From Verrucomicrobium sp. (GTDB taxonomy: Bacteria; Verrucomicrobiota; Verrucomicrobiia; Methylacidiphilales; UBA1321): a DNA stretch of 64,000 nucleotides. Below the pieces are notes generated by a model that made no database searches, had not been told where the DNA came from, and was given only the letters and a program-made list of their open reading frames with translations. The stretch lies in NCBI GenBank assembly GCA_017849585.1, contig JAFIGT010000030.1, positions 1 through 64,000 of the forward strand, given 5' to 3'. Position numbers and translations under genes: made by a program. This document shows, piece by piece, positions 17,183 through 25,448 of this stretch. Within the stretch, counting starts at the first letter, position 1. Every line of letters begins with the position of its first letter.

Positions 17183-19054
17183 ATGGAGACGTCACCGTCT
17201 TCCTTACGATTCATCATGGCTGAAGCGTCCCATTCCGGGTTATTATTTAGACAGAAGTTCTTTGCGATTCTTGAAAATCTGCGAGATCAATGCCCGATAG
17301 CGCTTTTTCCGCTCCGCCAGAATCTGAAAGGCTATAACCGCATCAAGGCTCAGGCCGATTTGCGCGCTGGCATTAATGTCGCCCTTCTTGCTTTCCCGCA
17401 GGCGATGGCTTATTCGATGATCGCCGGCTTGCCTGTGCAATACGGGGTCTATTGCGCGGCGGTGGCCCCTATCGTAGCGGCGCTCTTTGCTAGTTCTCGA
17501 TTGACCATGGTGGGGCCAAGTAATGCCACCGCGATCATGGTGTTGAGTGTCTATCTCGGCAGCAACGACATGGTCAATAATCTGGCAAGCATGAGCTTGC
17601 TCGTCTGCATGGTGGGTTTGTTTCTGATCGTGGGAGCGTTCATGAAAATCGCGACGTTGACCCAGTACGTCTCCCGCAGTGTCATCATTGGCTATATCAC
17701 GGCGGCAGCGCTGCTGATTGTCGTGAATCAGCTTCATCATACTCTGGGCTTTGGCGTAACCGATTCGCTCTCCGATACCAGTACTTTTTACAGTATTCTG
17801 AAGGTGACGATTCGCAAAATCGGACAGACAGACTGGTGGACACTGGGGGTATCGTCAATCTCCGCCCTAGTTTATTTCTACATTATGAGGCGATTTCCGA
17901 AATTGCCGCACGTGGCGGTGACGCTGGTGATCTGCGCGGTGGTGGGGCAGGCCATGGCCCTGTCGAACCTCGGGAATGTGGAGATGGTTCGGCCGATTCC
18001 ATTCGGATCGTGGCATGTAACGCCGCCGGAGATCAATCTGACGTGGTTTCACCAATTGGCGGGCGGCGCGGCAGCACTGGCCTTTCTGGCCGCATTGGAA
18101 AACACCTTCATGGCCAAGACGCTGGCGAATCGGACAGGCGAAACGGTGGATGTGAATCAGGAAATGTTCGCACTTGGTACGGCCAACATTGCCAGTGGCT
18201 TCTTATCGGGCATGCCCGCATCGGGCTCCCCCTCGCGGTCATCCTTGAATTGGTCCAGTGGCGCGATGACTCCCATGGCGGCCATTATCAGCGGAGCTCT
18301 TTGTGCGGTGGCCGCCCCAACGATTGGATACTTGGTTCAGTATGTGCCGCAATCGGCCCTGGCTGTGGTGGTCATTATCACGGCATTTGGATTGATCGAT
18401 CTCCAGACGATCAAATTTGCACTTGGCGCGACCAAATCGGATGCGGCGGTGTTGCTCACGACTTTCTTTGCGGCCTTGCTGGTACCGCTGGATTTTGCGA
18501 TTTTCCTTGGCGTGGGACTTTCGATTGTCCTCTTTCTGCGCAAGGCCAGCATGCCGCATCTGGCGGAATATTCCTTTAATGACTCAGGGCAATTAACCGA
18601 GCTGGGGGAAGGATCTTCCCGAAACGATCCACAGATTTCCATCATTCACGTCGAGGGTGAGTTGTTCTTCGGTGCGGCGGATCTCTTTCGCGATCAGATT
18701 CGCCGTGTGTGCTCCGATACGAATTTGAAGGTGATCATTTTGCGGCTGAAGAATGCCCGCCATCTGGATGCAACGAGTGTGATGGCCTTGGCGGAACTGG
18801 TTAAATACCTTCGCGAGACCGACCGGCATCTGCTCATCAGCGGCGCGGAGCGCGATGTCTACCGGGTGTTGCGCAATTCGGGACTTCTTGAAATCCTTGG
18901 CAAGGACAACATCTTTCGCGTGTCGCGGGGCAATCCCAATCTTTCCACCCGCAATGCGCTACGTCGTGCGGCTGAACTCATTGGGCACCAACATGCCGGA
19001 GTACGTATTTTCTACGACAAGAAGCCGTCGACAGCCGCTCCCACCTCGGGCTGA
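17183..19054 (+). CDS. SulP-family anion transporter with STAS domain (copy 1)
   Basis: A 623-aa inner-membrane protein. The transport domain (about 60-470) has the SulP hallmarks [30 protein letters not shown] and [13 protein letters not shown] and about 12-14 hydrophobic segments; a cytoplasmic STAS domain (about 510-600) has [13 protein letters not shown] and [16 protein letters not shown], with D-A-T at the site phosphorylated in anti-sigma antagonists. SulP members carry sulfate, bicarbonate or other anions; the substrate cannot be told. A second, shorter SulP is at 52,625. It converges with the next gene 4 bp after its stop. Confidence 0.94.
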   Translation: METSPSSLRFIMAEASHSGLLFRQKFFAILENLRDQCPIALFPLRQNLKGYNRIKAQADLRAGINVALLAFPQAMAYSMIAGLPVQYGVYCAAVAPIVAALFASSRLTMVGPSNATAIMVLSVYLGSNDMVNNLASMSLLVCMVGLFLIVGAFMKIATLTQYVSRSVIIGYITAAALLIVVNQLHHTLGFGVTDSLSDTSTFYSILKVTIRKIGQTDWWTLGVSSISALVYFYIMRRFPKLPHVAVTLVICAVVGQAMALSNLGNVEMVRPIPFGSWHVTPPEINLTWFHQLAGGAAALAFLAALENTFMAKTLANRTGETVDVNQEMFALGTANIASGFLSGMPASGSPSRSSLNWSSGAMTPMAAIISGALCAVAAPTIGYLVQYVPQSALAVVVIITAFGLIDLQTIKFALGATKSDAAVLLTTFFAALLVPLDFAIFLGVGLSIVLFLRKASMPHLAEYSFNDSGQLTELGEGSSRNDPQISIIHVEGELFFGAADLFRDQIRRVCSDTNLKVIILRLKNARHLDATSVMALAELVKYLRETDRHLLISGAERDVYRVLRNSGLLEILGKDNIFRVSRGNPNLSTRNALRRAAELIGHQHAGVRIFYDKKPSTAAPTSG

Positions 19055-19058
19055 TGAC

Positions 19059-19661
19059 TTAAATTTTCTTCTTCGTGGGGAGGGCCGCGACGATATCATG
19101 AATCGTCTTTTGCTCGTCGAACCCGTTGCGTGCTGTTTCCGCCTTGAGTAGAAAATCGCCCATCTTGTAAAAGGCGAGGGGATCCATCTTCCATCCCGCG
19201 GCAGTTTTCAGGAACGGGATGCCCCAACTGGTGGGCTCTTGCTTGACGATCAGGCCCGCGGTGGCGGTATTGCCTGTGATTGAAACGGTGCCGATCTGGA
19301 TGTCCTCCAGTCCATCCAATTTAATCCAGCCCTGACGGATACCTTCCGCCGCCATTTCCGCGAGGCTTTGCTTGCTCGCCTGAGCTCCGGCGCGTTGCCG
19401 AAGGACTTCGACAATGAGACGGTCTACGGGTGGGGTGCTTGTGGGCAGGGGAGAGTTATTAGCGGAGAGAGGTTTGAGCTTGTCGTAGTAAGCGATTACG
19501 GAAGGTGCCAGAGCTTCCGAAGCTTTAACGGTGTCGCCAGATAACAGGTGGTGTTGAAAGTTCGTAAAGACGGCGCGAATGGCCTCAGCTTCGTCCGCGC
19601 GCGTCGAAACAGGGAGTGCGAGCAGCCCGAGCAAGAGGAGGGCAGAAGCAATTTTCATCAT
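19059..19661 (-). CDS. Hypothetical exported protein
   Basis: About 200 aa, with a clear signal peptide (MMKIASALLLLGLLALPVST, then RADEAE). The mature part begins like a SnoaL/lumazine-type small domain (AIRAVFTNFQHHLLSGDTVKAS, shown here in part) and ends with a possible strand-rich section (TAGLIVKQEPTSWGIPFLK, AAGWKMDPLAFYKMGDFL). The start was taken at 19661 or 19658 because the signal peptide begins there; the longer open frame to 19790 adds an unlikely basic leader. No function is recognised. Confidence 0.7.
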   Translation of the reverse strand: MMKIASALLLLGLLALPVSTRADEAEAIRAVFTNFQHHLLSGDTVKASEALAPSVIAYYDKLKPLSANNSPLPTSTPPVDRLIVEVLRQRAGAQASKQSLAEMAAEGIRQGWIKLDGLEDIQIGTVSITGNTATAGLIVKQEPTSWGIPFLKTAAGWKMDPLAFYKMGDFLLKAETARNGFDEQKTIHDIVAALPTKKKI

Positions 19662-19709
19662 GGAATTAATTCGGTTTCTCCGTAAGATAGCATAAAACCA
19701 ACCTCTGTA

Positions 19710-19889
19710 ATGATTCAAGAAGTCGAAATCGAATGTCCCTATTGCGGTGCGGTCTACACGAGTACTGTCGATACTTCGGAGGGAGATCACTCCACTATCG
19801 AGGACTGTACGGTTTGTTGCCGTCCCATACAGCTACTGGTAACTTGTACGCCTGGACAAGTCAGTGATGTTCAGGTCAGCCGCGCTTGA
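19710..19889 (+). CDS. CPXCG motif-containing cysteine-rich protein
   Basis: A 59-aa protein: start MIQEVEIECPYCGAVYTS, then EDCTVCCRPIQLLVTC. The CPYCG knuckle, the D-T-S-E-G turn and the EDCxVCCRPI motif match the small CPXCG family, a likely zinc-binding protein of unknown function found widely in bacteria. It is followed 6 bp later by coaX and is probably co-transcribed with it. The gene is short but the cysteine pattern is distinctive. Confidence 0.88.
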   Translation: MIQEVEIECPYCGAVYTSTVDTSEGDHSTIEDCTVCCRPIQLLVTCTPGQVSDVQVSRA

Positions 19890-19895
19890 TTTTTT

Positions 19896-20675
19896 ATGTC
19901 CCGCTCCACGCCTCCCACTCTTGCCGCATCCCATGATCCCTTTCTGGTCATGGACATCAGTAACTCCTACGCCAAATACGCAGTCGTCAAGCGTGGCAAG
20001 CTGGGAACTTTGCATCGACTGCCAACACGCAATGTTACCACGACGTTTCTACGGGAATTAAAACGTCTTTATCCCAAGCATAAGCTTGTACTGGGCAGCG
20101 TGGTACCTAAACGGACCCGGTTGGCGCAAAAGGTCTACGCCAAGGATTTGGGCAATGTCCACGGTACGGCCAGCATTGGTGTTCCGATCACTTACATGAA
20201 GCGCGCACAGATCGGTGCGGATCGTCTCGCCAATGCGGCGGCAGGGCGACAACTATTCGGATGGCCTGTGGTCGTGGTGGATTTCGGTACTGCGGTGACA
20301 TTCGACGTGGTGGATCATCACGGCGCATACTGTGGAGGCGTGATCGCGCCGGGGCTAAACGCGATGACCGATTATCTGCATGAACGCACGGCCCTCTTGC
20401 CACGTGTTCAAGTCAAGGAGCCGCGCCGGGCGATTGGACGCAATACGGTTGAAGCCATGCAGGTCGGCGCTGTAATCGGCTATCGCGGTCTTGTGCGGGA
20501 AATCCTCTTGGCTATCAAACGCGAGATGGGTGTTTTGGGTCGGATGCGCGTGGTGGCTACGGGGGGGCAGGCTGAGATTATCGCGAAGGGCATGCCGGAA
20601 ATCGTATCGGTAAATCCTTTACTCACTCTGGAAGGTCTGCGCATCATCGGTCTTTCGGGATTTTTGCAGGAATAA
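19896..20675 (+). CDS. coaX: Type III pantothenate kinase
   Basis: A 259-aa ASKHA-fold kinase for the first step of coenzyme A synthesis. Visible motifs are GADRLANAAAG, the phosphate-2 motif VVDFGTAVTFDVV, GGVIAPGL and VVATGGQAE. The first phosphate motif, normally DxGNT, reads MDISNSYAKYAV, so Gly is Ser and Thr is Ser. Length is normal. It is the second gene of a tight plus-strand cluster (CPXCG, coaX, trpA, ruvX, truA, trmL), with only 3 bp to trpA. The variant motif may alter ATP binding but is conservative in shape. Confidence 0.92.
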   Translation: MSRSTPPTLAASHDPFLVMDISNSYAKYAVVKRGKLGTLHRLPTRNVTTTFLRELKRLYPKHKLVLGSVVPKRTRLAQKVYAKDLGNVHGTASIGVPITYMKRAQIGADRLANAAAGRQLFGWPVVVVDFGTAVTFDVVDHHGAYCGGVIAPGLNAMTDYLHERTALLPRVQVKEPRRAIGRNTVEAMQVGAVIGYRGLVREILLAIKREMGVLGRMRVVATGGQAEIIAKGMPEIVSVNPLLTLEGLRIIGLSGFLQE

Positions 20676-20678
20676 GCC

Positions 20679-21476
20679 ATGGACAACCGTATTGACCGCA
20701 CGTTTGCGGAGTTAAAGCAGAAGAAAAAGAAGGCGTTTGTCGCCTACATCACGGCGGGAGATCCACATCTGGATCAAACCCCCGGCCTCGTCTTAGCCTT
20801 GGAAAAAGCTGGAGTGGATATTATCGAACTCGGCGTGCCATTCTCCGATCCAGTGGCAGACGGCGTGGTGAATCAACTGGCCGCCCAGCGCGCGCTGGAA
20901 TCAGGTACGACACTCGCGGGTATTTTCGCTTCGGTAAAAAAGATCCGTCAGACGTCCCAAATTCCGATCGTGCTTTTCACTTACTTAAATCCGCTGTTCC
21001 ACTTCGGTCTGGATCAGTTCAAGACGGAAGCAGCGAGTGCGGGTGTTGACGGGGTCTTGATCCTTGATTTGCCTCCGGAAGAAACGAAAGCTGACTTTTT
21101 CACCCGTGACGGACTCAAGCGCATTACGTTAATTGCGCCCACGACGCCGGAAAGCCGAGTGATTTCCATTGCCGGAATCAGCTCGGGATTTATCTATTAC
21201 GTCTCGCGAGAAGGCGTCACAGGCATGCAGACAAGTGTCTCGACGACCATTCAGGGGCAGGTGGATCTGATTCGTAAACATGCGGCGTTGCCCATTTGCG
21301 TGGGCTTCGGAGTCTCGACGCCGGAGCAGGCCGCGACGGTCGCGCATCTGGCGGATGGAGTGGTAATTGGCAGCGCTCTCGTCAGCAAAGTGGCAGAATG
21401 GGGAAAACTACCCGATTTGACCGCTAAACTTGAAGCCTTTGCCCGTCCCTTGGCTGAGGCCATTCACTCTGCCTAA
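20679..21476 (+). CDS. trpA: Tryptophan synthase alpha subunit
   Basis: A 265-aa TIM barrel that cleaves indole-3-glycerol phosphate to indole and glyceraldehyde-3-phosphate, passing indole to TrpB. The catalytic acid pair is E50 (DIIELGVPFSDP) and D61 (DPVADG). GFGVSTPEQA and the phosphate-binding VIGSALVSK are present. It is separated from trpF-trpB (45-47 kb) and trpC (49.5 kb) in this genome and lies in a cluster with coaX and tRNA-modification genes. Confidence 0.97.
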   Translation: MDNRIDRTFAELKQKKKKAFVAYITAGDPHLDQTPGLVLALEKAGVDIIELGVPFSDPVADGVVNQLAAQRALESGTTLAGIFASVKKIRQTSQIPIVLFTYLNPLFHFGLDQFKTEAASAGVDGVLILDLPPEETKADFFTRDGLKRITLIAPTTPESRVISIAGISSGFIYYVSREGVTGMQTSVSTTIQGQVDLIRKHAALPICVGFGVSTPEQAATVAHLADGVVIGSALVSKVAEWGKLPDLTAKLEAFARPLAEAIHSA

Positions 21477-21491
21477 AGTCTGCGTATTGCC

Positions 21492-21947
21492 ATGAAAATT
21501 CTCGCCCTCGATTATGGAACCAAGCGCATTGGTGTCGCCCTGAGTGATGCGACGCGAACGCTTGCATCGCCCCAACCGTACATCCCGAATCAGGCTTTTC
21601 CGAAGATCAAGGGCATCATCAATGACTGGATCAAGCGCGAGAACGTTACGTTGATCGTGATTGGTTTGCCGCGCAATATGGACGGCTCCTACGGTCCCTC
21701 CGCGCAATTGGTCCAGGATTTCGTCGAAAAACTCAAAGCGGCGGGAGTCGCTGTGCCGATCAAGCCACTGGATGAGCGGCTGACCACCGTGCAGGCGAGC
21801 CAGCAATTGCACGATGCCGGTCGCAACACACGCCAACAACGCGAACTTGTCGACAGCGCCAGCGCGGCGGTCTTGTTGCAGTCATATCTGGATTCCATGC
21901 CACTCGATCTCCCAGGGCTTCCAGAAGAAGCCGATCCTGCGGAGTGA
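21492..21947 (+). CDS. ruvX: Putative pre-16S rRNA nuclease / Holliday junction resolvase-like YqgF
   Basis: A 151-aa RNase H-like fold protein. The catalytic Asp is in ALDYGTKRIGVALSD, with GLPRNMDGS and the DERLTT motif following, all diagnostic for the YqgF/RuvX family, which trims pre-16S rRNA 5' ends in E. coli. It starts 15 bp after trpA; its stop is 4 bp before the truA start. Confidence 0.95.
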   Translation: MKILALDYGTKRIGVALSDATRTLASPQPYIPNQAFPKIKGIINDWIKRENVTLIVIGLPRNMDGSYGPSAQLVQDFVEKLKAAGVAVPIKPLDERLTTVQASQQLHDAGRNTRQQRELVDSASAAVLLQSYLDSMPLDLPGLPEEADPAE

Positions 21948-21951
21948 TCGC

Positions 21952-22755
21952 ATGAGTAAGTCTTCCCGGGGCAAGCCAGGCCACACTAAATCGTTCGAGG
22001 GATTGCAAGGACATCTCCTGATCGTCGAATATCTCGGCACTCCGTACAGTGGTTGGCAGCAACAACCCGGCAAGGTGACGGTGCAGGAAACCATCGAGAA
22101 AGTTTTGGCCAAACTCTGGAAGCGTCCCATCAGCGCACAAGCTTCCGGTCGTACTGATACCGGAGTCCACGCTCTGGGACAGCCGGTTTCTTTTCAAGCC
22201 CCGCGCTTGCACAATGCGAGCGTGCTCACGCGTGCGTTGAATGCCAATCTCCCGTTTACGATTCGCGTTCGGCGGGCACGTTTGGTGCCGCCGGAGTTTC
22301 ACGCACGTTTCGATGCGTTGGGGAAAACATATCATTACCACATTTTGAACGAACCGGTGGGCAGCGCCTTTCTCATCGACCGCTGCTGGCATCTGCCGCG
22401 ACCGCTCGATCTGGCGGTCATGCGCCGCGCGGCCAAGCTACTCGTTGGAAAGCATGACTTCGCCTCATTCACCAGTAATCCTGGTTATGAGCGCGAAACG
22501 ACGGTGCGCACCGTAAAGAAACTAACTCTGAGCAAGCGAGGGGCCATGATTCATGTGTCGATTACAGCTGATGGATTTCTCTATCGCATGGTTCGCAACA
22601 TTGTTGGAGGATTAGTCAAGGTCGGGCAGGGGCGAATCAGTGTGGAGCAATTTAAGGCAGCACGTGATGCCTGCAATCGCAGTGCGGCTCCGGCATCGGC
22701 CCCCGCCTGCGGCCTGTATCTGGCGAAAGTGTATTATCCGAAGATCCCATCATGA
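21952..22755 (+). CDS. truA: tRNA pseudouridine(38-40) synthase
   Basis: A 267-aa enzyme that isomerises uridines 38-40 in tRNA anticodon stems. The catalytic Asp lies in ASGRTDTGVHALGQ; GTPYSGWQQQPGK, FHARFDALGKTYHYHI, DFASFTSNP and FLYRMVRNIVGGLVKVGQG are all family motifs. The ATG at 21952 was chosen for its family-like start and its position 4 bp after the ruvX stop; the frame extends back to 21814 inside ruvX. It overlaps trmL by 4 bp. Confidence 0.96.
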   Translation: MSKSSRGKPGHTKSFEGLQGHLLIVEYLGTPYSGWQQQPGKVTVQETIEKVLAKLWKRPISAQASGRTDTGVHALGQPVSFQAPRLHNASVLTRALNANLPFTIRVRRARLVPPEFHARFDALGKTYHYHILNEPVGSAFLIDRCWHLPRPLDLAVMRRAAKLLVGKHDFASFTSNPGYERETTVRTVKKLTLSKRGAMIHVSITADGFLYRMVRNIVGGLVKVGQGRISVEQFKAARDACNRSAAPASAPACGLYLAKVYYPKIPS

Positions 22756-23225
22756 ATGCTCCACTGCGTGTGGTACTGGTGGAGCCTGAAATTCCGCCCA
22801 ATACAGGCAACATCGCTCGTCTCTGCGCGGCGACCCGTTGCGAACTGCATCTGATTGAGCCGTTAGGTTTCGAGTTAAGCGACCGAACGTTGAAGCGGGC
22901 GGGCATGGATTACTGGGAGCAATGTGTCTGGCGCGCATGGCCGTCGTTCGAAGCGCTGAGTTTGGAGCATCCCGGTGGGCGGTTCTGGTATCTCACCACC
23001 AAGACGAAGCGTACTCTCTGGGAGGCGGCTTTTCGGGAAGGGGATTTCCTTGTGTTTGGACGCGAAACCAAGGGCTTGCCCGAATCCTTGCTCGAGGCCA
23101 ATGAGGCCCATTGCCTGACATTGCCGATCGCGAATCCCCAATCGCGGAGTTTGAATTTAGCCACGGCTGTGGCCGCCACGGTTTACGAAGGTTTACGGCA
23201 ACTTACTTCAAGCCGAACCACCTAA
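22752..23225 (+). CDS. trmL: tRNA (cytidine/uridine-2'-O-)-methyltransferase, TrmL/SpoU type
   Basis: A 157-aa trefoil-knot SAM methyltransferase. Motifs are EPEIPPNTGNIARLCAA, GRETKGLPESLL, LTLPIANPQSRSLNLATAVA; the last two build the SAM knot. TrmL methylates the wobble ribose of tRNA-Leu in E. coli. It overlaps truA by ATGA and ends the gene cluster. The size matches single-domain TrmL. Confidence 0.94.
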   Translation: MNAPLRVVLVEPEIPPNTGNIARLCAATRCELHLIEPLGFELSDRTLKRAGMDYWEQCVWRAWPSFEALSLEHPGGRFWYLTTKTKRTLWEAAFREGDFLVFGRETKGLPESLLEANEAHCLTLPIANPQSRSLNLATAVAATVYEGLRQLTSSRTT

Positions 23226-23283
23226 AGACTTTGGCAAAACGGACGCTTCGCAACCGCAAAGCGTCCCATGAACGACGCGAATT

Positions 23284-23460
23284 TTATTTCCCCATCGCGC
23301 CACCGAGAGCGCCGCCACCTTCCCAACTCTGGGGGCGATTCCACGGAATCGTGGAGACAGGGCGCGTATTATCAGATGCCGTACCATCGGCCGGCTTTTC
23401 CGAAGACGCGCAGCCCGTAATCAAAACAGCCATCAAGGACAACAGGAATAGAAAACGCAT
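23284..23460 (-). CDS. Small lipoprotein
   Basis: A 58-aa protein with start MRFLFLLSLMAVLITGCASS: a short basic N-terminus, a hydrophobic core and a lipobox (LITGC), so it is a predicted SPase II lipoprotein. The mature part has a Pro/Trp motif (IPWNRPQSWEGGGALG). It lies 8 bp after the coiled-coil envelope protein on the same strand and is probably translated from the same mRNA. Function unknown. Confidence 0.8.
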   Translation of the reverse strand: MRFLFLLSLMAVLITGCASSEKPADGTASDNTRPVSTIPWNRPQSWEGGGALGGAMGK

Positions 23461-23468
23461 AACGACGA

Positions 23469-24230
23469 TCAGTTTAGCACATCGTCACCAGCTTGAATAT
23501 CCCCTTTTGACCATTCCGGCAAAATATCGGCGACGGCAGTGTGGGCTTCCGTGGAGACCACCTTGACCTTGCCAATGTACTCATTGCCGCGATAGACGAT
23601 CAGAACGCCATTGCGTACAACGTTATCTTTGTCGCCCACGTTTAGAACGACAAAATTCCATGTCTTATTGACGGTTTCGATCTTACCCGTGATGCCGGGG
23701 GGCAGGGTGCCTGTACCGACGTTGCGCAACTGCAGGGTGACGCGTTGCACTTCGGCATTGGCTGATTGCAATTGGTCTTGCAAAATACGTTGCTCGGAGC
23801 GTACAGCATTCAGCTCTTCCTGAGCTTTGAGTGCACGGGCCTTGATCGTTGCCGGATCTTCACCGCCGAGGGCTGCATTGATTTTTTGTACTTTGGCTTC
23901 CGCATCGGCCACCTTGGCCTTGGCGTCTTTCACGCTCGAGTCGAGGTCCGCTGCCTTTTTCTCGGCCGAAGCAAGGCTCGATTGCAGCGATTCCGCTTTG
24001 GACGTTGCAGCGCTTAATTGCGATTCTTTTTCAGAGAGAGCCGACTCCTTCGCCTTCAAATCGGTCTCAAACTTTTTAAGTTGAGTTTCCTTGGTTTGAA
24101 GCTTGCTCTTCACGGTATCGCGTTCTGCGGCAATATCGTTCTTTTTACCAACAATTAGGAAAGCGAATGTGGCCGAAACGATTGCTCCTGCCGCTGCGAT
24201 TCCGAGTAATGCTTTTAAAGCACCAGACAT
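23469..24230 (-). CDS. Membrane-anchored coiled-coil protein with MreC-like C-terminal beta domain
   Basis: A 253-aa protein with one N-terminal transmembrane helix (about 5-27), a long Ala/Lys/Glu coiled coil (about 35-165) and a C-terminal beta domain (GKIETVNKTWNFVVLNVGDK, then VLIVYRGNEYIGKVKVVST) that has the 'sequence-GxVxxV' barrel strands seen in MreC-like and related proteins. The layout (TM, coiled coil, beta domain) suggests an envelope spacer or scaffold. It is followed by a lipoprotein. A palindrome TAATAAGCTTATTA (24314-24327) lies in the AT-rich upstream gap of 136 bp. Function unknown. Confidence 0.7.
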   Translation of the reverse strand: MSGALKALLGIAAAGAIVSATFAFLIVGKKNDIAAERDTVKSKLQTKETQLKKFETDLKAKESALSEKESQLSAATSKAESLQSSLASAEKKAADLDSSVKDAKAKVADAEAKVQKINAALGGEDPATIKARALKAQEELNAVRSEQRILQDQLQSANAEVQRVTLQLRNVGTGTLPPGITGKIETVNKTWNFVVLNVGDKDNVVRNGVLIVYRGNEYIGKVKVVSTEAHTAVADILPEWSKGDIQAGDDVLN

Positions 24231-24366
24231 TAGAAACTCCAGTATTTATCTTGATTTATAACGACTTAGCGAAATTAGATTATTTCTAAATCACCTGTCA
24301 ATCTTCTTTATAATAATAAGCTTATTAAAAAAGTAAAATGAAAGTAGCGGATGCTATTAAAATAAT

Positions 24367-24822
24367 TTATTGCGACCACTTTGCCTGACGGTGAACTTGC
24401 TGCAGGGATTGTTGCAGCGAAAGGTTTTGCGATTCCAATTCGTGCTCCAGCCATTCAGGAGAAGCGCACTCGGCCCCAAGGGATTCGACCGTATGTTGCT
24501 CGGCTGTATCGGCGGTAATGACCAGAATTTGTTCGGCCTTGCCGGAGCCACTGGTGAGTCGTTCAATGATGCTATCAGCTGTTTCATCGGCGGTGGAATA
24601 GGCTTCAACGAGGTCTCCCTGCCGACGGACAGGCGTTGTACCGAATCTTCCATCGAAGACCACGGTGACGCGCCAGTCGGAGCTATCCTGCAATTGTTGT
24701 AGGAGGGAGACCAGTTGAAGTCGCGCCTGAGCCGGTTTAGTTTGATGAAGTTGTCTCAACTCCGGCCAGGCGTAAATGACGCTATGCCCGTCGACCAGCA
24801 GATAATGGCGTGGCGCGGGCAT
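24367..24822 (-). CDS. NYN domain protein, YacP/Rae1-like
   Basis: A 151-aa PIN-like protein of the NYN_YacP family. The conserved Asp residues are seen in YLLVDGHSVIYAWPEL, VVFDGRFG and ADETADSIIERL, and ILVITADTAEQ completes the fold. B. subtilis Rae1 in this family cuts mRNA on the ribosome; other roles are possible. It starts 24 bp after the small basic protein and the two are likely co-transcribed. No partner ribosome-binding region is visible. Confidence 0.88.
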   Translation of the reverse strand: MPAPRHYLLVDGHSVIYAWPELRQLHQTKPAQARLQLVSLLQQLQDSSDWRVTVVFDGRFGTTPVRRQGDLVEAYSTADETADSIIERLTSGSGKAEQILVITADTAEQHTVESLGAECASPEWLEHELESQNLSLQQSLQQVHRQAKWSQ

Positions 24823-24846
24823 GGCATCTATTCCATCGAGAAAAGT

Positions 24847-24972
24847 TTAAACCTTTGCGGCAATCTTTTTGGCTTCCTTCTTGCGCTTGATATACGATTC
24901 ACGACGACGACGTTTTAGGACACGGTTGTATTGTTTACCCATACTGTTTTTGTTGCGAGATTGGCGACCCAT
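24847..24972 (-). CDS. 41-aa highly basic small protein
   Basis: The 41 residues start MGRQSRNKNSMGKQYNRVLK and continue RRRRESYIKRKKEAKKIAAK; 18 of the 41 are Lys or Arg. It has the look of a small ribosome-associated or nucleic-acid-binding protein, but I recognise no family. The clean ATG-to-stop frame between divergent neighbours, tight spacing to the NYN gene and low-complexity basic composition support it being real. The phosphoesterase gene diverges 14-17 bp away. Confidence 0.6.
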   Translation of the reverse strand: MGRQSRNKNSMGKQYNRVLKRRRRESYIKRKKEAKKIAAKV

Positions 24973-24989
24973 GTCAAGCTTCTAACGTG

Positions 24990-25448
24990 ATGAAGAAGAA
25001 ATCAGAGGCCTATCGCATCGGGGTGATAGCGGATACGCATGACCGCTGGCCAGCCGCAGTGGCGGACATTTTTGCGGGTGTGGACGAAATCTGGCATCTT
25101 GGCGATGTGTGCAAGGAATCGATCTTGGACGAGCTGCGCGCGATCTCGCCGAAGCTGGAAGTAGTGCTCGGCAATAACGACTTCACGCTCGATTACCCGT
25201 ATACGCGACAACTGGAGCGCTCGGGGGAGAGTTTCCATTTGGTGCACATTCAACCCGCGCGCATTCCGCCGGAAACGAATTGGCTGTTGTTTGGTCACAC
25301 GCATCGGCAGTGCAACGTCATGGAGGGAGGCGTCCATCTTTTTAACCCGGGTTCGGCAGGCAAGGCCAATAAGGGAGCTCCTGCCAGTGTGGGGATCCTC
25401 ACTGCCACGGCGGGGCAACCGTTTCAGGCCGAGATCATCTTGCTGTAG
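24990..25448 (+). CDS. Metallophosphoesterase, YfcE/MJ0936 type
   Basis: A 152-aa calcineurin-like phosphoesterase. Metal ligands are in DTHDR, GDV, GNND, the His of VHIQP and GHTHRQ; all are present. Small members of this family are phosphodiesterases of unknown biological substrate. The ATG at 24990 follows an alternative GTG at 24987 without a clear Shine-Dalgarno. Its 3' end overlaps the converging hypothetical gene by 14 bp. Confidence 0.9.
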   Translation: MKKKSEAYRIGVIADTHDRWPAAVADIFAGVDEIWHLGDVCKESILDELRAISPKLEVVLGNNDFTLDYPYTRQLERSGESFHLVHIQPARIPPETNWLLFGHTHRQCNVMEGGVHLFNPGSAGKANKGAPASVGILTATAGQPFQAEIILL

